A DNA stretch of 64,000 nucleotides, taken from UBA5109 sp965661005 (GTDB taxonomy: Bacteria > Pseudomonadota > Gammaproteobacteria > Pseudomonadales > Pseudohongiellaceae). Both the position numbers and the translations under genes were made by a program. Positions 1 to 8,283 of this stretch are shown here, in pieces. Within the stretch, counting starts at the first letter, position 1. Every line of letters begins with the position of its first letter. The stretch is from the NCBI GenBank assembly GCA_965661005.1, contig CBFICB010000001.1:310001-374000 (forward strand), written 5' to 3'. The notes beneath the pieces are model-generated. The model did no database searches and was not told where the DNA came from. It saw nothing but the letters and a program-made list of their open reading frames with translations.

Positions 1-305
1 TGTTCGGCATTGATTTCGCCAATGGCACTGACTGCACCATCAACAGGACAAATTATAGCTTTGGCTTCAGAACTAATTGGACGAGCATTCGCTTCAAGCT
101 TGCGTGTAAAAAATTCATTAAAACTGGAAAATTCTTCTACAGATTTAATTTCAGCTTCTGCCATATTGACGTGATATTTTTTTATAAAAAGGCGAATTAA
201 TAAGTTTTTTAAAAAAGATACTTTGCTTGCAGCCAATAAGCCAACCAAACGGGATAAAAAATGTTGCGGAACAATATACTGAAAAAAAATAAAAAGAGTA
301 TTCAT
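1..305 (-). CDS. psd: Phosphatidylserine decarboxylase, N-terminal part (cut by window edge)
   Basis: The first 101 codons are visible; the rest lies beyond position 1. The reading frame from the ATG at 305 gives FQYIVPQHFLSRLVG near the start, then FNEFFTRKL, ARPI and DGAVSAIGEI. These are the N-terminal landmarks of proteobacterial Psd, whose members open with a similar QY(I/L)LPxxxLSRLxG stretch. The enzyme decarboxylates phosphatidylserine to phosphatidylethanolamine at the inner membrane and matures by self-cleavage at a C-terminal LGST-type site, which is outside the window. It lies 13 bp behind the rhodanese gene and is probably the last gene of an rsgA-rhdA-psd operon, an order shared with Pseudomonas-like genomes. 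The ribosome binding site is weak, so the start rests on the alignment. Confidence 0.93.
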   Translation of the reverse strand, partial: MNTLFIFFQYIVPQHFLSRLVGLLAASKVSFLKNLLIRLFIKKYHVNMAEAEIKSVEEFSSFNEFFTRKLEANARPISSEAKAIICPVDGAVSAIGEINAE

Positions 306-318
306 TCAAGGCAACTTA

Positions 319-1134
319 TTAGATTTGAGTTGTCTCAATAGGAGTATCAGAATCATTTCCCCACTCAGCCCATGAGCCATCATAAGCCAACACTTCATAA
401 CCTAAGGCTTTGGCAATTAAGTAGCTTAGTCCTGAACGATGGTGGGTTTGGCAATGTGTAATAATTTTATTCCCTGGCTTAATACCCAGCGAGCTTAGTT
501 TGCTTTGTAATTCTGCCAGGGGTAAAAGGCGGAGGTTTCTTTCTTTATCCATAGTGTGAAGCCAATCAAGGTTAACTGCGCCGGGGATATGGCCATTGCG
601 TTGGGCTGTAACCTTACTACCTGCATATTCTTCAGCAGAACGAGCATCCCAAATTTTTGTGTTGTCATCATTCAGAGAACTGAGGACGTCTTCCATAGAG
701 GCAATAACATCGTGATTAATGTTAATGTCTGGGCTGCTAGGGCTTAGTTGCGGAATATCTTTACTAATGGGATGCCCTTCTTTTAGCCAGGCATGAATGC
801 CTCCATTGAGATAGGAGTAGGCGGAGTGGCCAATTACATCCAGTGTCCAGATAAAACGTCCAGCCCAACCACCACCTTCATCATCGTAAACAATAATATG
901 CTTATCCGAACTATAGCCTATACGAGCAAACAAGGCCTTGAGCTTTTCCAGTGTTGGTAGCTTGCCAACAACAGGAGGAATCCCGCAGATTAATTCTGAA
1001 GGATTGATATGTATGGCTCCAGGGACATGCACCTGAGCATAAGTTTGTTCTTGGCTTATATCGACGATTAACAATTCAGGGTTATTCAGTTTAGCCTCAA
1101 GCTCTGAGGCTTCAATTATCAAATCAAGAGTCAT
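319..1134 (-). CDS. rhdA: Thiosulfate/3-mercaptopyruvate sulfurtransferase (rhodanese RhdA type)
   Basis: A 271-residue two-domain rhodanese. The inactive N-terminal domain covers about residues 1-125 and the catalytic C-terminal domain about 145-271. The active-site loop is CQTHHRSG with the catalytic Cys at 228; this CQTHHR loop is the hallmark of Azotobacter and Pseudomonas RhdA rather than the CRKGVT loop of bovine rhodanese. The length also equals that of A. vinelandii RhdA. The family moves sulfane sulfur from thiosulfate to acceptors, and RhdA has been linked to redox balance and iron-sulfur proteins. The gene lies 42 bp downstream of rsgA and 13 bp upstream of psd on the same strand, suggesting one transcript. 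The ribosome binding site is poor; the ATG is chosen because the N-terminal fold starts there. Confidence 0.93.
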   Translation of the reverse strand: MTLDLIIEASELEAKLNNPELLIVDISQEQTYAQVHVPGAIHINPSELICGIPPVVGKLPTLEKLKALFARIGYSSDKHIIVYDDEGGGWAGRFIWTLDVIGHSAYSYLNGGIHAWLKEGHPISKDIPQLSPSSPDININHDVIASMEDVLSSLNDDNTKIWDARSAEEYAGSKVTAQRNGHIPGAVNLDWLHTMDKERNLRLLPLAELQSKLSSLGIKPGNKIITHCQTHHRSGLSYLIAKALGYEVLAYDGSWAEWGNDSDTPIETTQI

Positions 1135-1176
1135 GGCTTTGGATTGTCAGAAAAAATTGGAAAAACAAAAGGTATG

Positions 1177-2187
1177 TCATTCATTCAAAGAATGCAAAAT
1201 CTGTTGATAGCTTTGTATTCTTTGTCCAAGGATTTTGCCATCAGCAACGGCATTTTTGATTGCACAACCAGGCTCTAACTTATGCTGACAGTCGCGGAAC
1301 TTGCAATGCCCTATAAACTCCTGGAACTCAACAAAGCCATTGATTACTTCTTCAGGGCTCATATGCCACATGCCAAATTCACGGATGCCTGGTGAATCGA
1401 TTAGATCTCCACCGCCTGGGAAATGAAATAGCCGTGCAGAAGTCGTGGTGTGTTTACCTTTTTCTTTGGATTTACTTAAACTGCCCTCCAGAGTATTTAC
1501 GCCAGGCAGTAATGCGTTTATTAGTGCAGATTTGCCCACGCCAGACTGACCAACAAAGATACTGGTCAGCCCTTCCAGATAAGCCTGTAATTCATTGATG
1601 CTCTTACCTGATTTACTGGAAACCATTAGGGTTTCATAGTTAATGCTTGAGTAACGATTCAATAGTTCTTTCAGTTCAACTTTCTGGTTTCCCTTAAGCA
1701 GATCAAATTTGTTCAGTAATATTAAGGGAGTCAGCTTGCTGTTTTCTGCGGCAACCAGATATCGGTCAATTAAATTCGCATGAGCCTGAGGTTCGGGTGC
1801 GATAACAATAACAATCCTGTCAATGTTGGCCGCAACGGGTTTCAGTTCTCCAAAATTATTGGGCCGCTGCAGGAGAGAACTACGTTGTAGATTTGCAATT
1901 ACGATCCCGGTAGGTTCACCTCGCCGCCAGATAACATGATCACCTGTTACAAGCGGTTCAAGATTGCTGCGTTGGTGGCAACGAAATATTCCGCCGGCAA
2001 ATTCACCTTCAAGAGCCTCTATGTCCAGTTGTTGGCCAAAGTGAGAAATGACCAAGCCTTTCTCTTCAGCTCCAAGATCATCTTGGCTCTCGGATGGCTC
2101 ATGTTTGCGTTCAGCCCGGGCAGCATAATCATCCTGAATTTTTTGAATGCGCCAAAGTTGTCGTCGATTTAAGTGTTTTTTCTTCAT
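1177..2187 (-). CDS. rsgA: Small ribosomal subunit biogenesis GTPase RsgA
   Basis: A 336-residue circularly permuted GTPase. The order of motifs is G4 (NKFD), then G1 (GQSGVGKS), then G3 (DSPG), which is diagnostic of RsgA/YjeQ. An N-terminal OB-fold region precedes the GTPase domain. A C-terminal zinc-binding region follows, with the GHCKFRDCQH and EPGCAI segments carrying the Cys/His ligands. The basic N-terminus (MKKKHLNRRQLWRIQ) is typical of gammaproteobacterial members. RsgA acts late in 30S subunit maturation and releases RbfA. The gene is divergent from orn with 65 bp between the start codons, and heads an apparent rsgA-rhdA-psd operon. Confidence 0.96.
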   Translation of the reverse strand: MKKKHLNRRQLWRIQKIQDDYAARAERKHEPSESQDDLGAEEKGLVISHFGQQLDIEALEGEFAGGIFRCHQRSNLEPLVTGDHVIWRRGEPTGIVIANLQRSSLLQRPNNFGELKPVAANIDRIVIVIAPEPQAHANLIDRYLVAAENSKLTPLILLNKFDLLKGNQKVELKELLNRYSSINYETLMVSSKSGKSINELQAYLEGLTSIFVGQSGVGKSALINALLPGVNTLEGSLSKSKEKGKHTTTSARLFHFPGGGDLIDSPGIREFGMWHMSPEEVINGFVEFQEFIGHCKFRDCQHKLEPGCAIKNAVADGKILGQRIQSYQQILHSLNE

Positions 2188-2252
2188 GTCCGGATGATCA
2201 TATGGTTTGCAATCAGCATACTAAGTAAGTAAATGCTTTGCTACAATGCCGC

Positions 2253-2819
2253 ATGGATAAAAAACAACATTTAATATGGATAGATCTTGAAATGACTGGG
2301 TTGATCCCGGAATCAGATCGTATCATTGAGATTGCCACAGTCATTACGAATACGGATCTGCAAATTGTTGCTGAAGGTCCGGTATTGGCAATTAATCAAT
2401 CGAATGAACTTCTCGCAGGAATGGATGACTGGAATCAAAGACATCATGGTAGTTCTGGATTAATTCAACGTGTCAAAGTCAGCCCAACTAATGAAAGCCA
2501 GGCCGAGAAACTCACATTACAATTTCTTTCACAATATTGTGAGAAAGGGCAATCGCCGATGTGTGGTAATAGTATCTGTCAGGATCGACGTTTTCTGGCC
2601 CGCTATATGCCATCCCTGGAAGCTTTTTTCCATTACCGAAATCTCGATGTTAGTTCCCTTAAAGAGCTTGCCAAACGTTGGCGGCCAGATTTAATGGAAG
2701 GACTGACAAAGCAAAGTGCACATGTGGCGCTTGAAGATATTCGTGATTCAATCAATGAATTACGTTATTACCGTGAGCACTTCATTAAAACACACAAAGT
2801 TTCACATAAGCCTGATTAA
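2253..2819 (+). CDS. orn: Oligoribonuclease
   Basis: A DEDDh 3'-5' exonuclease of 188 residues that degrades oligoribonucleotides of two to a few nucleotides to mononucleotides, including pGpG from cyclic di-GMP turnover. The frame is open from a TTG at 2238, but the ATG at 2253 gives MDKKQHLIWIDLEMTG and matches the usual family N-terminus, so it is preferred. Visible catalytic residues are D11 and E13 (WIDLEMTG), the middle NSICQDRRF/YFHYRxLDVSSLKEL block and the terminal H/D pair in AHVALEDIRDS. It is divergent from rsgA, the usual gammaproteobacterial arrangement. Confidence 0.96.
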   Translation: MDKKQHLIWIDLEMTGLIPESDRIIEIATVITNTDLQIVAEGPVLAINQSNELLAGMDDWNQRHHGSSGLIQRVKVSPTNESQAEKLTLQFLSQYCEKGQSPMCGNSICQDRRFLARYMPSLEAFFHYRNLDVSSLKELAKRWRPDLMEGLTKQSAHVALEDIRDSINELRYYREHFIKTHKVSHKPD

Positions 2820-2831
2820 ACCCCAAAAAAA

Positions 2832-2854
2832 AAGCCCTACGAGGGGTAGGGCTT
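2832..2854. terminator. Hairpin downstream of orn in a gene-free stretch
   Basis: A perfect 9-bp stem (AAGCCCTAC / GTAGGGCTT) with a 5-nt loop lies 12 bp after the orn stop. The run of A residues is on the left, so the U tract follows the hairpin only on the minus strand. On the plus strand the hairpin is followed by AAAA, so it is an imperfect terminator for orn, perhaps a 3'-end stabilising stem. The rest of 2855-3167 is very A+T-rich and must contain the promoter of the M13 peptidase; no convincing -35/-10 pair was picked out and no gene was seen. Confidence 0.5.
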
Positions 2855-3167
2855 AAAAGGTCTGAAATTTCTTCCAGTAGCGTACTCAGAAAGGGGAGAG
2901 TTGAATGCGCTACTTAGGATAATGCAAACCCTGTGCCAATATTTTCAAATCATAAAATAAAAATATAAATCATTGTATTTATTATAAAAAAAATAATTCA
3001 TTAAAATTTTAATAAAATTATTTCTTATAAGCATTTGTCCCATTTAAGAACATGGCGCCCAACATCAGAGCATTTTTTTGGCAAGTATGTGCTCTGGATC
3101 ATAGATTGAAGTTAGTTGAATAAGCGTTTTATACTGCTTGTCCGGTTATATTTTGGAGACATCCCAG

Positions 3168-5249
3168 ATGTTGAAGCTTCATCCCATTATTTTATTTAGC
3201 GCATTTATATTGAGCGCTTGTTCTCAGCAGGATGCGTCCGAACCCGAGCAATCGATGACTCAGGCTCCAGTAGAGCTAGAAGATATTCCTGAGCTTGTGC
3301 TTGGTTCAGGAATCGATTTGGACTATATGGATCTCTCTGTTGAGCCGGGTGATGATTTCTACCGCTACGTTAATGGCATCTGGCTGGCTAATACAGAAAT
3401 ACCGGCCGACCAGTCAAATTATGGCGCGTTTAGTGTTCTGTCCGATGAAGCTGAAGAAAATTTAAGAACCTTGATTGAAGAGGCGGCAGCAACGGATGCC
3501 GCGATAGGTTCTGACTCACAAAAAGTGGGAGATTTTTATCAGAGCTTTATGAATGAGAATTTAATTGAGAATCTCGGCAGTAATCCTCTTACAGCCAGTC
3601 TGGCTGAAATTTCTGCCGTAACTGATAAGGCAGAAATGATGCAGGTCATGGCGGCAATGAATTATATCGGGGTGCAAATGCCCTTTGGTTTTTATATTGA
3701 TGTAGATGAAAGACAAACTGATCAGTATGTTCCCAATGTCAGTCAATCAGGCTTAGGCTTACCAGATCGTGACTGGTATTTGATAAGCGATAATGAGACC
3801 TATACCAATGCGCGTCGCGCTTATTCAGATTATATCGATCAACTAATGACCCTGGCAGGCTTTGCCAATGGTGCAGAGGTTGCCGACTCGGTATTACAAA
3901 TTGAGAATCGAATTGCTGAGGCTCACTGGGATAGAGTGCAAAACAGACAGCGCGAGCTGACTTATAACAAACTTACAATTGCAGATCTTCAGGAGCTTGC
4001 CCCAGCCATTGATTGGGAAGCGACGATGCAAGGGCTTGGTATGTTTACGGATGAATTTATTATCAGCCAGCCAAGCTATTTTGAAGAGCTAAGCAATATA
4101 TGGGCAGATGTAAGGCTGGTCCAGTGGAAAAATTACACCAGCTTTAAGTTGATTAACGCTTTTGCTTCTTTCCTGAGCCAGGATTTTGTTGATGCGGAGT
4201 TTACTTTTGAAGGCGGTGTCTTGAGCGGGCTGGAAGAAAACCGGCCTCGCTGGAAACGAGGTGTTGACGCAGTCGATAGTGCTCTTGGTGAAATAGTCGG
4301 AAAGTTATATGTTGAACGCTATTTCCAGGAAGAAGCTAAAGTAAGAATGGACCAGCTCATCGAAAACTTACGAGATGGGTTTCGGGTTGGTATTGATGGG
4401 CTTGAATGGATGACTGATGTAACCAAGGCAGAGGCCCAGGATAAATTGGCAAAATTTACCACCAAAATTGGTTATCCGGATGAGTGGAAAGATTATGCTG
4501 GCGTTGACGTCTTAGAAAATGATTTGGTTGGTAATGTCATGCGCTCAAGACGCTTTGAACACAACCGTGAAGTGGGCAAGTTAGGCCAACCTATAGATCG
4601 TGGTGAGTGGTATATGACGCCACATACTGTTAATGCCTATTACAATCCCAATATGAATGAAATTGTATTTCCTGCGGCGATTCTACAACCGCCATTTTTT
4701 AATGTTGAAGCAGATGATGCGGTCAATTATGGGGCAATAGGTGCCGTTATTGGCCATGAATTTAGTCATGGTTTCGATGACCAGGGACGAAAGTCTGATG
4801 GTGATGGCATGCTAAGAGATTGGTGGACAGAAGAAGATGCGCAGGCTTTTTCTGAGCGAGCAAATGCCTTAGTGGCACAATATGATCAATTTGAAGTTTT
4901 ACCGGGAAAGTATCTTAACGGCGCATTCACTTTAGGAGAAAATATCGGCGATTTAAGTGGCCTGGCAGTTGCCTATATAGCCTACCAGTTATCATTGAAT
5001 GGTGAAGAAGCACCGATTATAGATGGCTTCAGTGGTGATCAGCGTTTTTACATGGGCTGGGCCCAGGTTTGGCGCAGACTTTACAGGGATGAAAATTTGG
5101 AAGTACGGATCACCAGCGACCCGCATTCCCATAGTGAAGCCAGAGCCAATGGCGTAGTAAGAAATATTGATATATGGTACGAAGCGTTTGATGTTAAGGA
5201 AGGTGATACACTTTATCTCCCCCCCTCACAACGAGTAAAGATTTGGTAG
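3168..5249 (+). CDS. M13 family zinc metallopeptidase, lipoprotein
   Basis: A 693-residue neprilysin/PepO-type endopeptidase. The ATG at 3168 has GGAG nine bases upstream and begins a lipoprotein signal (MLKLHPIILFSAFILSAC, lipobox LSAC), so it is preferred to an upstream in-frame TTG at 3138. The N-terminal M13 domain starts at DLSVEPGDDFYRYVNG. The catalytic zinc site is HEFSH (H530, E531, H534) followed by GFDDQGR, with the third ligand in ENIGD (E591) and the supporting D595. The C-terminus ends in VKIW, as usual in the family. It probably degrades peptides in the periplasm, anchored to a membrane by the lipid. It is followed at 40 bp by the CDGSH gene on the same strand. Confidence 0.93.
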   Translation: MLKLHPIILFSAFILSACSQQDASEPEQSMTQAPVELEDIPELVLGSGIDLDYMDLSVEPGDDFYRYVNGIWLANTEIPADQSNYGAFSVLSDEAEENLRTLIEEAAATDAAIGSDSQKVGDFYQSFMNENLIENLGSNPLTASLAEISAVTDKAEMMQVMAAMNYIGVQMPFGFYIDVDERQTDQYVPNVSQSGLGLPDRDWYLISDNETYTNARRAYSDYIDQLMTLAGFANGAEVADSVLQIENRIAEAHWDRVQNRQRELTYNKLTIADLQELAPAIDWEATMQGLGMFTDEFIISQPSYFEELSNIWADVRLVQWKNYTSFKLINAFASFLSQDFVDAEFTFEGGVLSGLEENRPRWKRGVDAVDSALGEIVGKLYVERYFQEEAKVRMDQLIENLRDGFRVGIDGLEWMTDVTKAEAQDKLAKFTTKIGYPDEWKDYAGVDVLENDLVGNVMRSRRFEHNREVGKLGQPIDRGEWYMTPHTVNAYYNPNMNEIVFPAAILQPPFFNVEADDAVNYGAIGAVIGHEFSHGFDDQGRKSDGDGMLRDWWTEEDAQAFSERANALVAQYDQFEVLPGKYLNGAFTLGENIGDLSGLAVAYIAYQLSLNGEEAPIIDGFSGDQRFYMGWAQVWRRLYRDENLEVRITSDPHSHSEARANGVVRNIDIWYEAFDVKEGDTLYLPPSQRVKIW

Positions 5250-5289
5250 TAGAATGTAAAAAATTAATAATAAATATAGGAGATATAAA

Positions 5290-5523
5290 ATGAGTGAGCC
5301 AGTAAGAGCAGCAGACACACCATATGCTACAGATGTAGAAGAAGGCAAAACCTATTATTGGTGTTCCTGTGGTAAAAGTAGTAAACAGCCTTTATGTGAC
5401 GGTTCGCATCAGGGAACCGATTTTACTCCTGTAGCGTACCAAGCAGACGCAAGCGAAAAAGTATTTTTTTGCGGTTGTAAAATTTCCAATAACAAGCCTA
5501 TGTGTGACGGCAGTCACCAGTAA
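5290..5523 (+). CDS. CDGSH iron-sulfur domain protein (two motifs)
   Basis: A 77-residue protein made of two CDGSH units: WCSCGKSSKQPLCDGSH and FCGCKISNNKPMCDGSH. Each supplies the Cys3His set that binds one [2Fe-2S] cluster in mitoNEET-like proteins. A strong AGGAG lies upstream of the ATG. Bacterial tandem-CDGSH proteins are small, soluble and of uncertain role; electron transfer or cluster donation is usually proposed. It stands in a row with two GFA-fold genes on the same strand, spaced by 27 and 45 bp, which suggests co-transcription. The protein ends immediately after the second motif, leaving no further domain. Confidence 0.93.
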   Translation: MSEPVRAADTPYATDVEEGKTYYWCSCGKSSKQPLCDGSHQGTDFTPVAYQADASEKVFFCGCKISNNKPMCDGSHQ

Positions 5524-5550
5524 TACCACTAATAAAATTCACAGGCCCTA

Positions 5551-5949
5551 ATGCTTAAGAAAGTCGGCAATACGGACATTCTTCCAAGGCACAAAGCCAG
5601 CTGTCACTGTGGATCAGTTGAATTACTGATTGATTTGCCTGACGGTATCGTGAGCCCAATGCGCTGCAATTGTAGTTTTTGCAGCCGTAGAGGGGCTATT
5701 ATGGCAAGCACTAAATTTGCAGATATAAAAATCCTGAAGGGTAAAGATTCAATCCATAAGTACCAGTTTAATTCCAACACGGCTGAGCACTATTTTTGTA
5801 AAACATGTGGAATCTATACCCATCATCGACGTAGATCGAATCCTGATGAATATGGCTACAATGTGGCAAACCTTGAAGGTGTAAACCCTTTACTAATTGA
5901 GGGTGTCATGGTCTTTGATGGAATAAACCATCCTAATGATCAAGAGTAG
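5551..5949 (+). CDS. GFA/CENP-V family zinc protein (first of two)
   Basis: A 132-residue member of the fold named after glutathione-dependent formaldehyde-activating enzyme. The zinc ligands are visible as CHCG near residue 18, the CNCSFC segment near 40, and CKTCG near 87, followed by the HHRR block. The family is broad and most members have no proven activity; a role in formaldehyde-glutathione chemistry cannot be assumed. The ATG at 5551 has no strong ribosome binding site, so translation may be coupled to the CDGSH gene. A second, clearly different family member follows at 5995, so this is an old duplication or an independent pairing rather than a recent copy. Confidence 0.88.
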   Translation: MLKKVGNTDILPRHKASCHCGSVELLIDLPDGIVSPMRCNCSFCSRRGAIMASTKFADIKILKGKDSIHKYQFNSNTAEHYFCKTCGIYTHHRRRSNPDEYGYNVANLEGVNPLLIEGVMVFDGINHPNDQE

Positions 5950-5994
5950 AAATTACGAGCTAGCAAGATCGACAAGTTAAGAGGAGTTAGTGAT

Positions 5995-6417
5995 ATGAGT
6001 GATACCATTGATGCGAAAGGACAGTGCTTATGTGGCGCTGTTGAAATCGAAGCGAAATCACTGCAAAAAAAAGTAGGCGCCTGTCATTGTGGAATGTGTC
6101 GGCATTGGGGCGGAGGTCCTTTTCTAAGTCTGCAATGTGAAGGAGAAGTTGAAATCATTGAGTCGAATCAGGTCTCATTGTTTGATTCATCTGAGTGGGC
6201 TGAGCGGGGCTTTTGTAATCAATGTGGTACGCACCTTTTTTATCGATTAAAGCAAAATCAACAATATTTTTTACCGGCAGGTTTATTTGATTTAGACGAA
6301 GAACTGGATTTTGATCACCAGTTATTTGTTGATAAAAAACCTATTTATTACCATTTTGCGAATGAAACCAAAAACATTACAGAAGAAGAAGCTTTTGCCC
6401 TGTTTACAAGTGCTTAA
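5995..6417 (+). CDS. GFA/CENP-V family zinc protein (second of two)
   Basis: A 140-residue GFA-fold protein with CLCG at about residue 11, CHCGMCRHWGGGPF at about 30-43 and CNQCGTHLFYR at about 75-85. The RHWGGGPF and CGTHLFYRL blocks are typical of the larger group of GFA proteins seen in marine Gammaproteobacteria. A good AAGAGGAG site lies upstream of the ATG. Its last codons overlap the 3' end of the convergent envelope-protein gene by 4 bp. The substrate is unknown; nothing nearby encodes a formaldehyde dehydrogenase, so formaldehyde metabolism is not supported by context. Confidence 0.9.
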   Translation: MSDTIDAKGQCLCGAVEIEAKSLQKKVGACHCGMCRHWGGGPFLSLQCEGEVEIIESNQVSLFDSSEWAERGFCNQCGTHLFYRLKQNQQYFLPAGLFDLDEELDFDHQLFVDKKPIYYHFANETKNITEEEAFALFTSA

Positions 6418-7376
6418 ATTCTACCAATGGCTGCCTCAAGCCTGATAAAAATATAAAAGTCTCCCTGCCTTTGATCATGGTATGAGAGTTTTGACCATGC
6501 ATGCCCGGGCTCGAGCTCGGCAAAGAGCCATGGTCTTCCAATATTTTTTCTAATTCTAAAGCCTATTCCGTAAGCGCTGGTATAATCAGGTGCTGTTAAG
6601 CCATTAATATTAAAATAATAAGATAAAGCGGTTTGTTCCGAGACCTGTCGGGAATAACTTAATTGGGTTCCCCATCTGGCCCCAGAAAAACCTTCTTCCA
6701 TACGAAAATCATTACTCCAACGAAGTAGTGAAGTAGATGTTAAAGCCTTATCGAGATCATAACGAGACAGTGATCCAAAGCCATCGCCATCCACAAAATA
6801 AAATGTGTTTATGAAACGGTGCTGGACTGTATCTCCACTTGGAAGCTCGTGCCGATAACGCATACTGGCTTTAGCTCTTAATGATGAACGTAGCCCAAAT
6901 CTGAAATCCAGCCGATTTTTTATATTGTCAAAAACATTAAATTGTAAGTTGGCATTGGTAGATTGCTGGCTAGTGTTATCTATATCCACTTGCTCATAAA
7001 AGTCTTTCCCCTCACCCTCATCCTCAGTGAATAACAAACTGATTCTCTCGTTTGCTATCGGCAAATGAATTTTTCCGCGGACACGTAAGTTTGTATCTGA
7101 GCTATTGCTTTGGTGCCAAAAATATTCTGAGCTGATTCTTATGGATGAGTAGGCGGCTTCCAAATCACTGCGAGGTTCGCCAAAGAAGCGATCAACTGTT
7201 TTGGCAAAACTGTTTACATAATTTGAAGCGGCTGTTTGGGATTGGTCCAGCCAACCTAATCCAAATGAACCAGCCTCCGGAACAGTTGTTTCATCAGCCG
7301 CTTGCAAATGAACTGCAGCGCTTATGCTAAGTAAAAAAGTAAGAATTTTTTTAAAGGCATAATTTATTTCATACAA
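6414..7376 (-). CDS. Predicted beta-rich envelope protein, unrecognised family
   Basis: A 320-residue protein with a signal peptide (KKILTFLLSISAAVHLQA, cleavage probably after QAADE or nearby). The mature part is rich in alternating polar/hydrophobic strands such as TNLRVRGKIHLPI, NRLDFRFGLRSSL, KASMRYRHEL and WFAELEP-like segments, consistent with an outer-membrane beta barrel. I do not recognise a named family. It is monocistronic: it is convergent with the GFA gene (4-bp overlap) and divergent from the gamma-glutamylcyclotransferase gene. The ATG at 7376 is the first in the frame, but a start a few codons later would still keep the signal peptide. Confidence 0.75.
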   Translation of the reverse strand: MYEINYAFKKILTFLLSISAAVHLQAADETTVPEAGSFGLGWLDQSQTAASNYVNSFAKTVDRFFGEPRSDLEAAYSSIRISSEYFWHQSNSSDTNLRVRGKIHLPIANERISLLFTEDEGEGKDFYEQVDIDNTSQQSTNANLQFNVFDNIKNRLDFRFGLRSSLRAKASMRYRHELPSGDTVQHRFINTFYFVDGDGFGSLSRYDLDKALTSTSLLRWSNDFRMEEGFSGARWGTQLSYSRQVSEQTALSYYFNINGLTAPDYTSAYGIGFRIRKNIGRPWLFAELEPGHAWSKLSYHDQRQGDFYIFIRLEAAIGRI

Positions 7377-7470
7377 TGCACTGTTCGATAAATAAAAAAC
7401 AACTCTTTATATTAAAGTATAGAATATTTACTGATAATGTAAGTGATATTGCGCAAAGAATCTCTATATT

Positions 7471-7926
7471 GTGATTTCATCTGGATCTGACATAGTTATT
7501 TCCCCGCACCTTGTTTTATATGGTTCATTAATGTCTTCATTTCCAACTCAAAAAGAGCTTGGTTTTTACGACAGGATGACTTTACTAGGTCCGTGTAAAA
7601 TTTTTGGGCGGCTCTATGGCTTGGGAGACTATCCTGGACTTAAAATTGATAGTGATAAAAAGCAGCTGGTTTCTGCAGAACTCTACTACTTAACAGACCA
7701 GGAAATACTATCTGAGCTGGATGATTTTGAAGATTATAAGGTTGGTAATGAACAAGGGTCGCTTTATAAAAGAGTGTTAGTAAATGCGTATGACCCATCC
7801 TTAAAAGCTTGGGTGTATCTTTATAACCGAGCTGTATTAGAATCAAATTTCATAAAAAGCGGTAACTGGAAAGAATTTATACTGTCTAAAACCTTAACTA
7901 AAACTGGAGAAAACAATGTCAAATGA
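7471..7926 (+). CDS. Gamma-glutamylcyclotransferase-like (AIG2/GGCT fold) protein
   Basis: A 151-residue protein with the YGSL substrate loop at residues 17-20, a GRLYGLGDYPGL block and the LDDFEDY segment in which E87 corresponds to the catalytic Glu of the family. The GTG at 7471 is the only start that keeps the YGSL loop; the first ATG, at 7531, would delete it. The family includes cyclotransferases for gamma-glutamyl peptides or gamma-glutamylamines, and many members have no assigned substrate. Its 3' end overlaps the EncFtn start by 11 bp, so the two proteins are probably translated from one mRNA. That pairing links it, by inference, to iron or redox stress. Confidence 0.82.
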   Translation: MISSGSDIVISPHLVLYGSLMSSFPTQKELGFYDRMTLLGPCKIFGRLYGLGDYPGLKIDSDKKQLVSAELYYLTDQEILSELDDFEDYKVGNEQGSLYKRVLVNAYDPSLKAWVYLYNRAVLESNFIKSGNWKEFILSKTLTKTGENNVK

Positions 7927-8203
7927 AGGATATCATGAGCCAATTAATGAGCTAAGTGATGAAACAAGAGATATGCATCGCGCTATCACCTCCTTGATGG
8001 AAGAACTGGAAGCCGTTGATTGGTATAACCAGCGAGTTGATGCATGCAAGGACAAGGAGCTGAAGGCCATCCTGGCGCATAACCGGGATGAAGAAAAAGA
8101 ACATGCCGCTATGACTTTAGAATGGATACGACGCAAAGACCCTAGCTTTGATAAAGAATTAAAAGATTTTTTATTCACTGATAAGCCTATTACCCATGAG
8201 TGA
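7916..8203 (+). CDS. Encapsulated-ferritin-like protein (EncFtn) without cargo tail
   Basis: A 95-residue protein matching the EncFtn core of Rhodospirillum rubrum through MEELEAVDWYNQRVDA and ILAHNRDEEKEHAAMTLEW. Relative to the R. rubrum numbering I recall, the residues sit two positions earlier. The ferroxidase ligands are E30, E60 and H63; the entry residues E29, E32, W36 and Y37 are also present. EncFtn oxidises Fe(II) as an annular decamer and is normally delivered into an encapsulin shell by a C-terminal tail. Here the chain stops at FTDKPITHE with no extra tail, and no encapsulin gene is nearby. A GGAG lies upstream of the ATG inside the end of the preceding gene. Family assignment is firm; working without a shell is inference. 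Confidence 0.9.
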   Translation: MSNEGYHEPINELSDETRDMHRAITSLMEELEAVDWYNQRVDACKDKELKAILAHNRDEEKEHAAMTLEWIRRKDPSFDKELKDFLFTDKPITHE

Positions 8204-8236
8204 AGAAACCATTTGTATCTATAAAAATATTTTTGA

Positions 8237-8283
8237 AGGGAGCTCTAATACTCCCTAGGAAACCTTAACTAGCTATTAAGGTT
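8237..8283. terminator. Two hairpins between convergent genes
   Basis: A 6-bp stem (AGGGAG / CTCCCT, 8237-8256, 8-nt loop) is followed by an 8-bp stem (AACCTTAA / TTAAGGTT, 8261-8283, 7-nt loop). They lie between the EncFtn stop and the stop of the convergent spermidine-synthase-like gene. Neither has a good U tract, so they may be weak terminators or 3'-end stabilisers. Confidence 0.4.
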
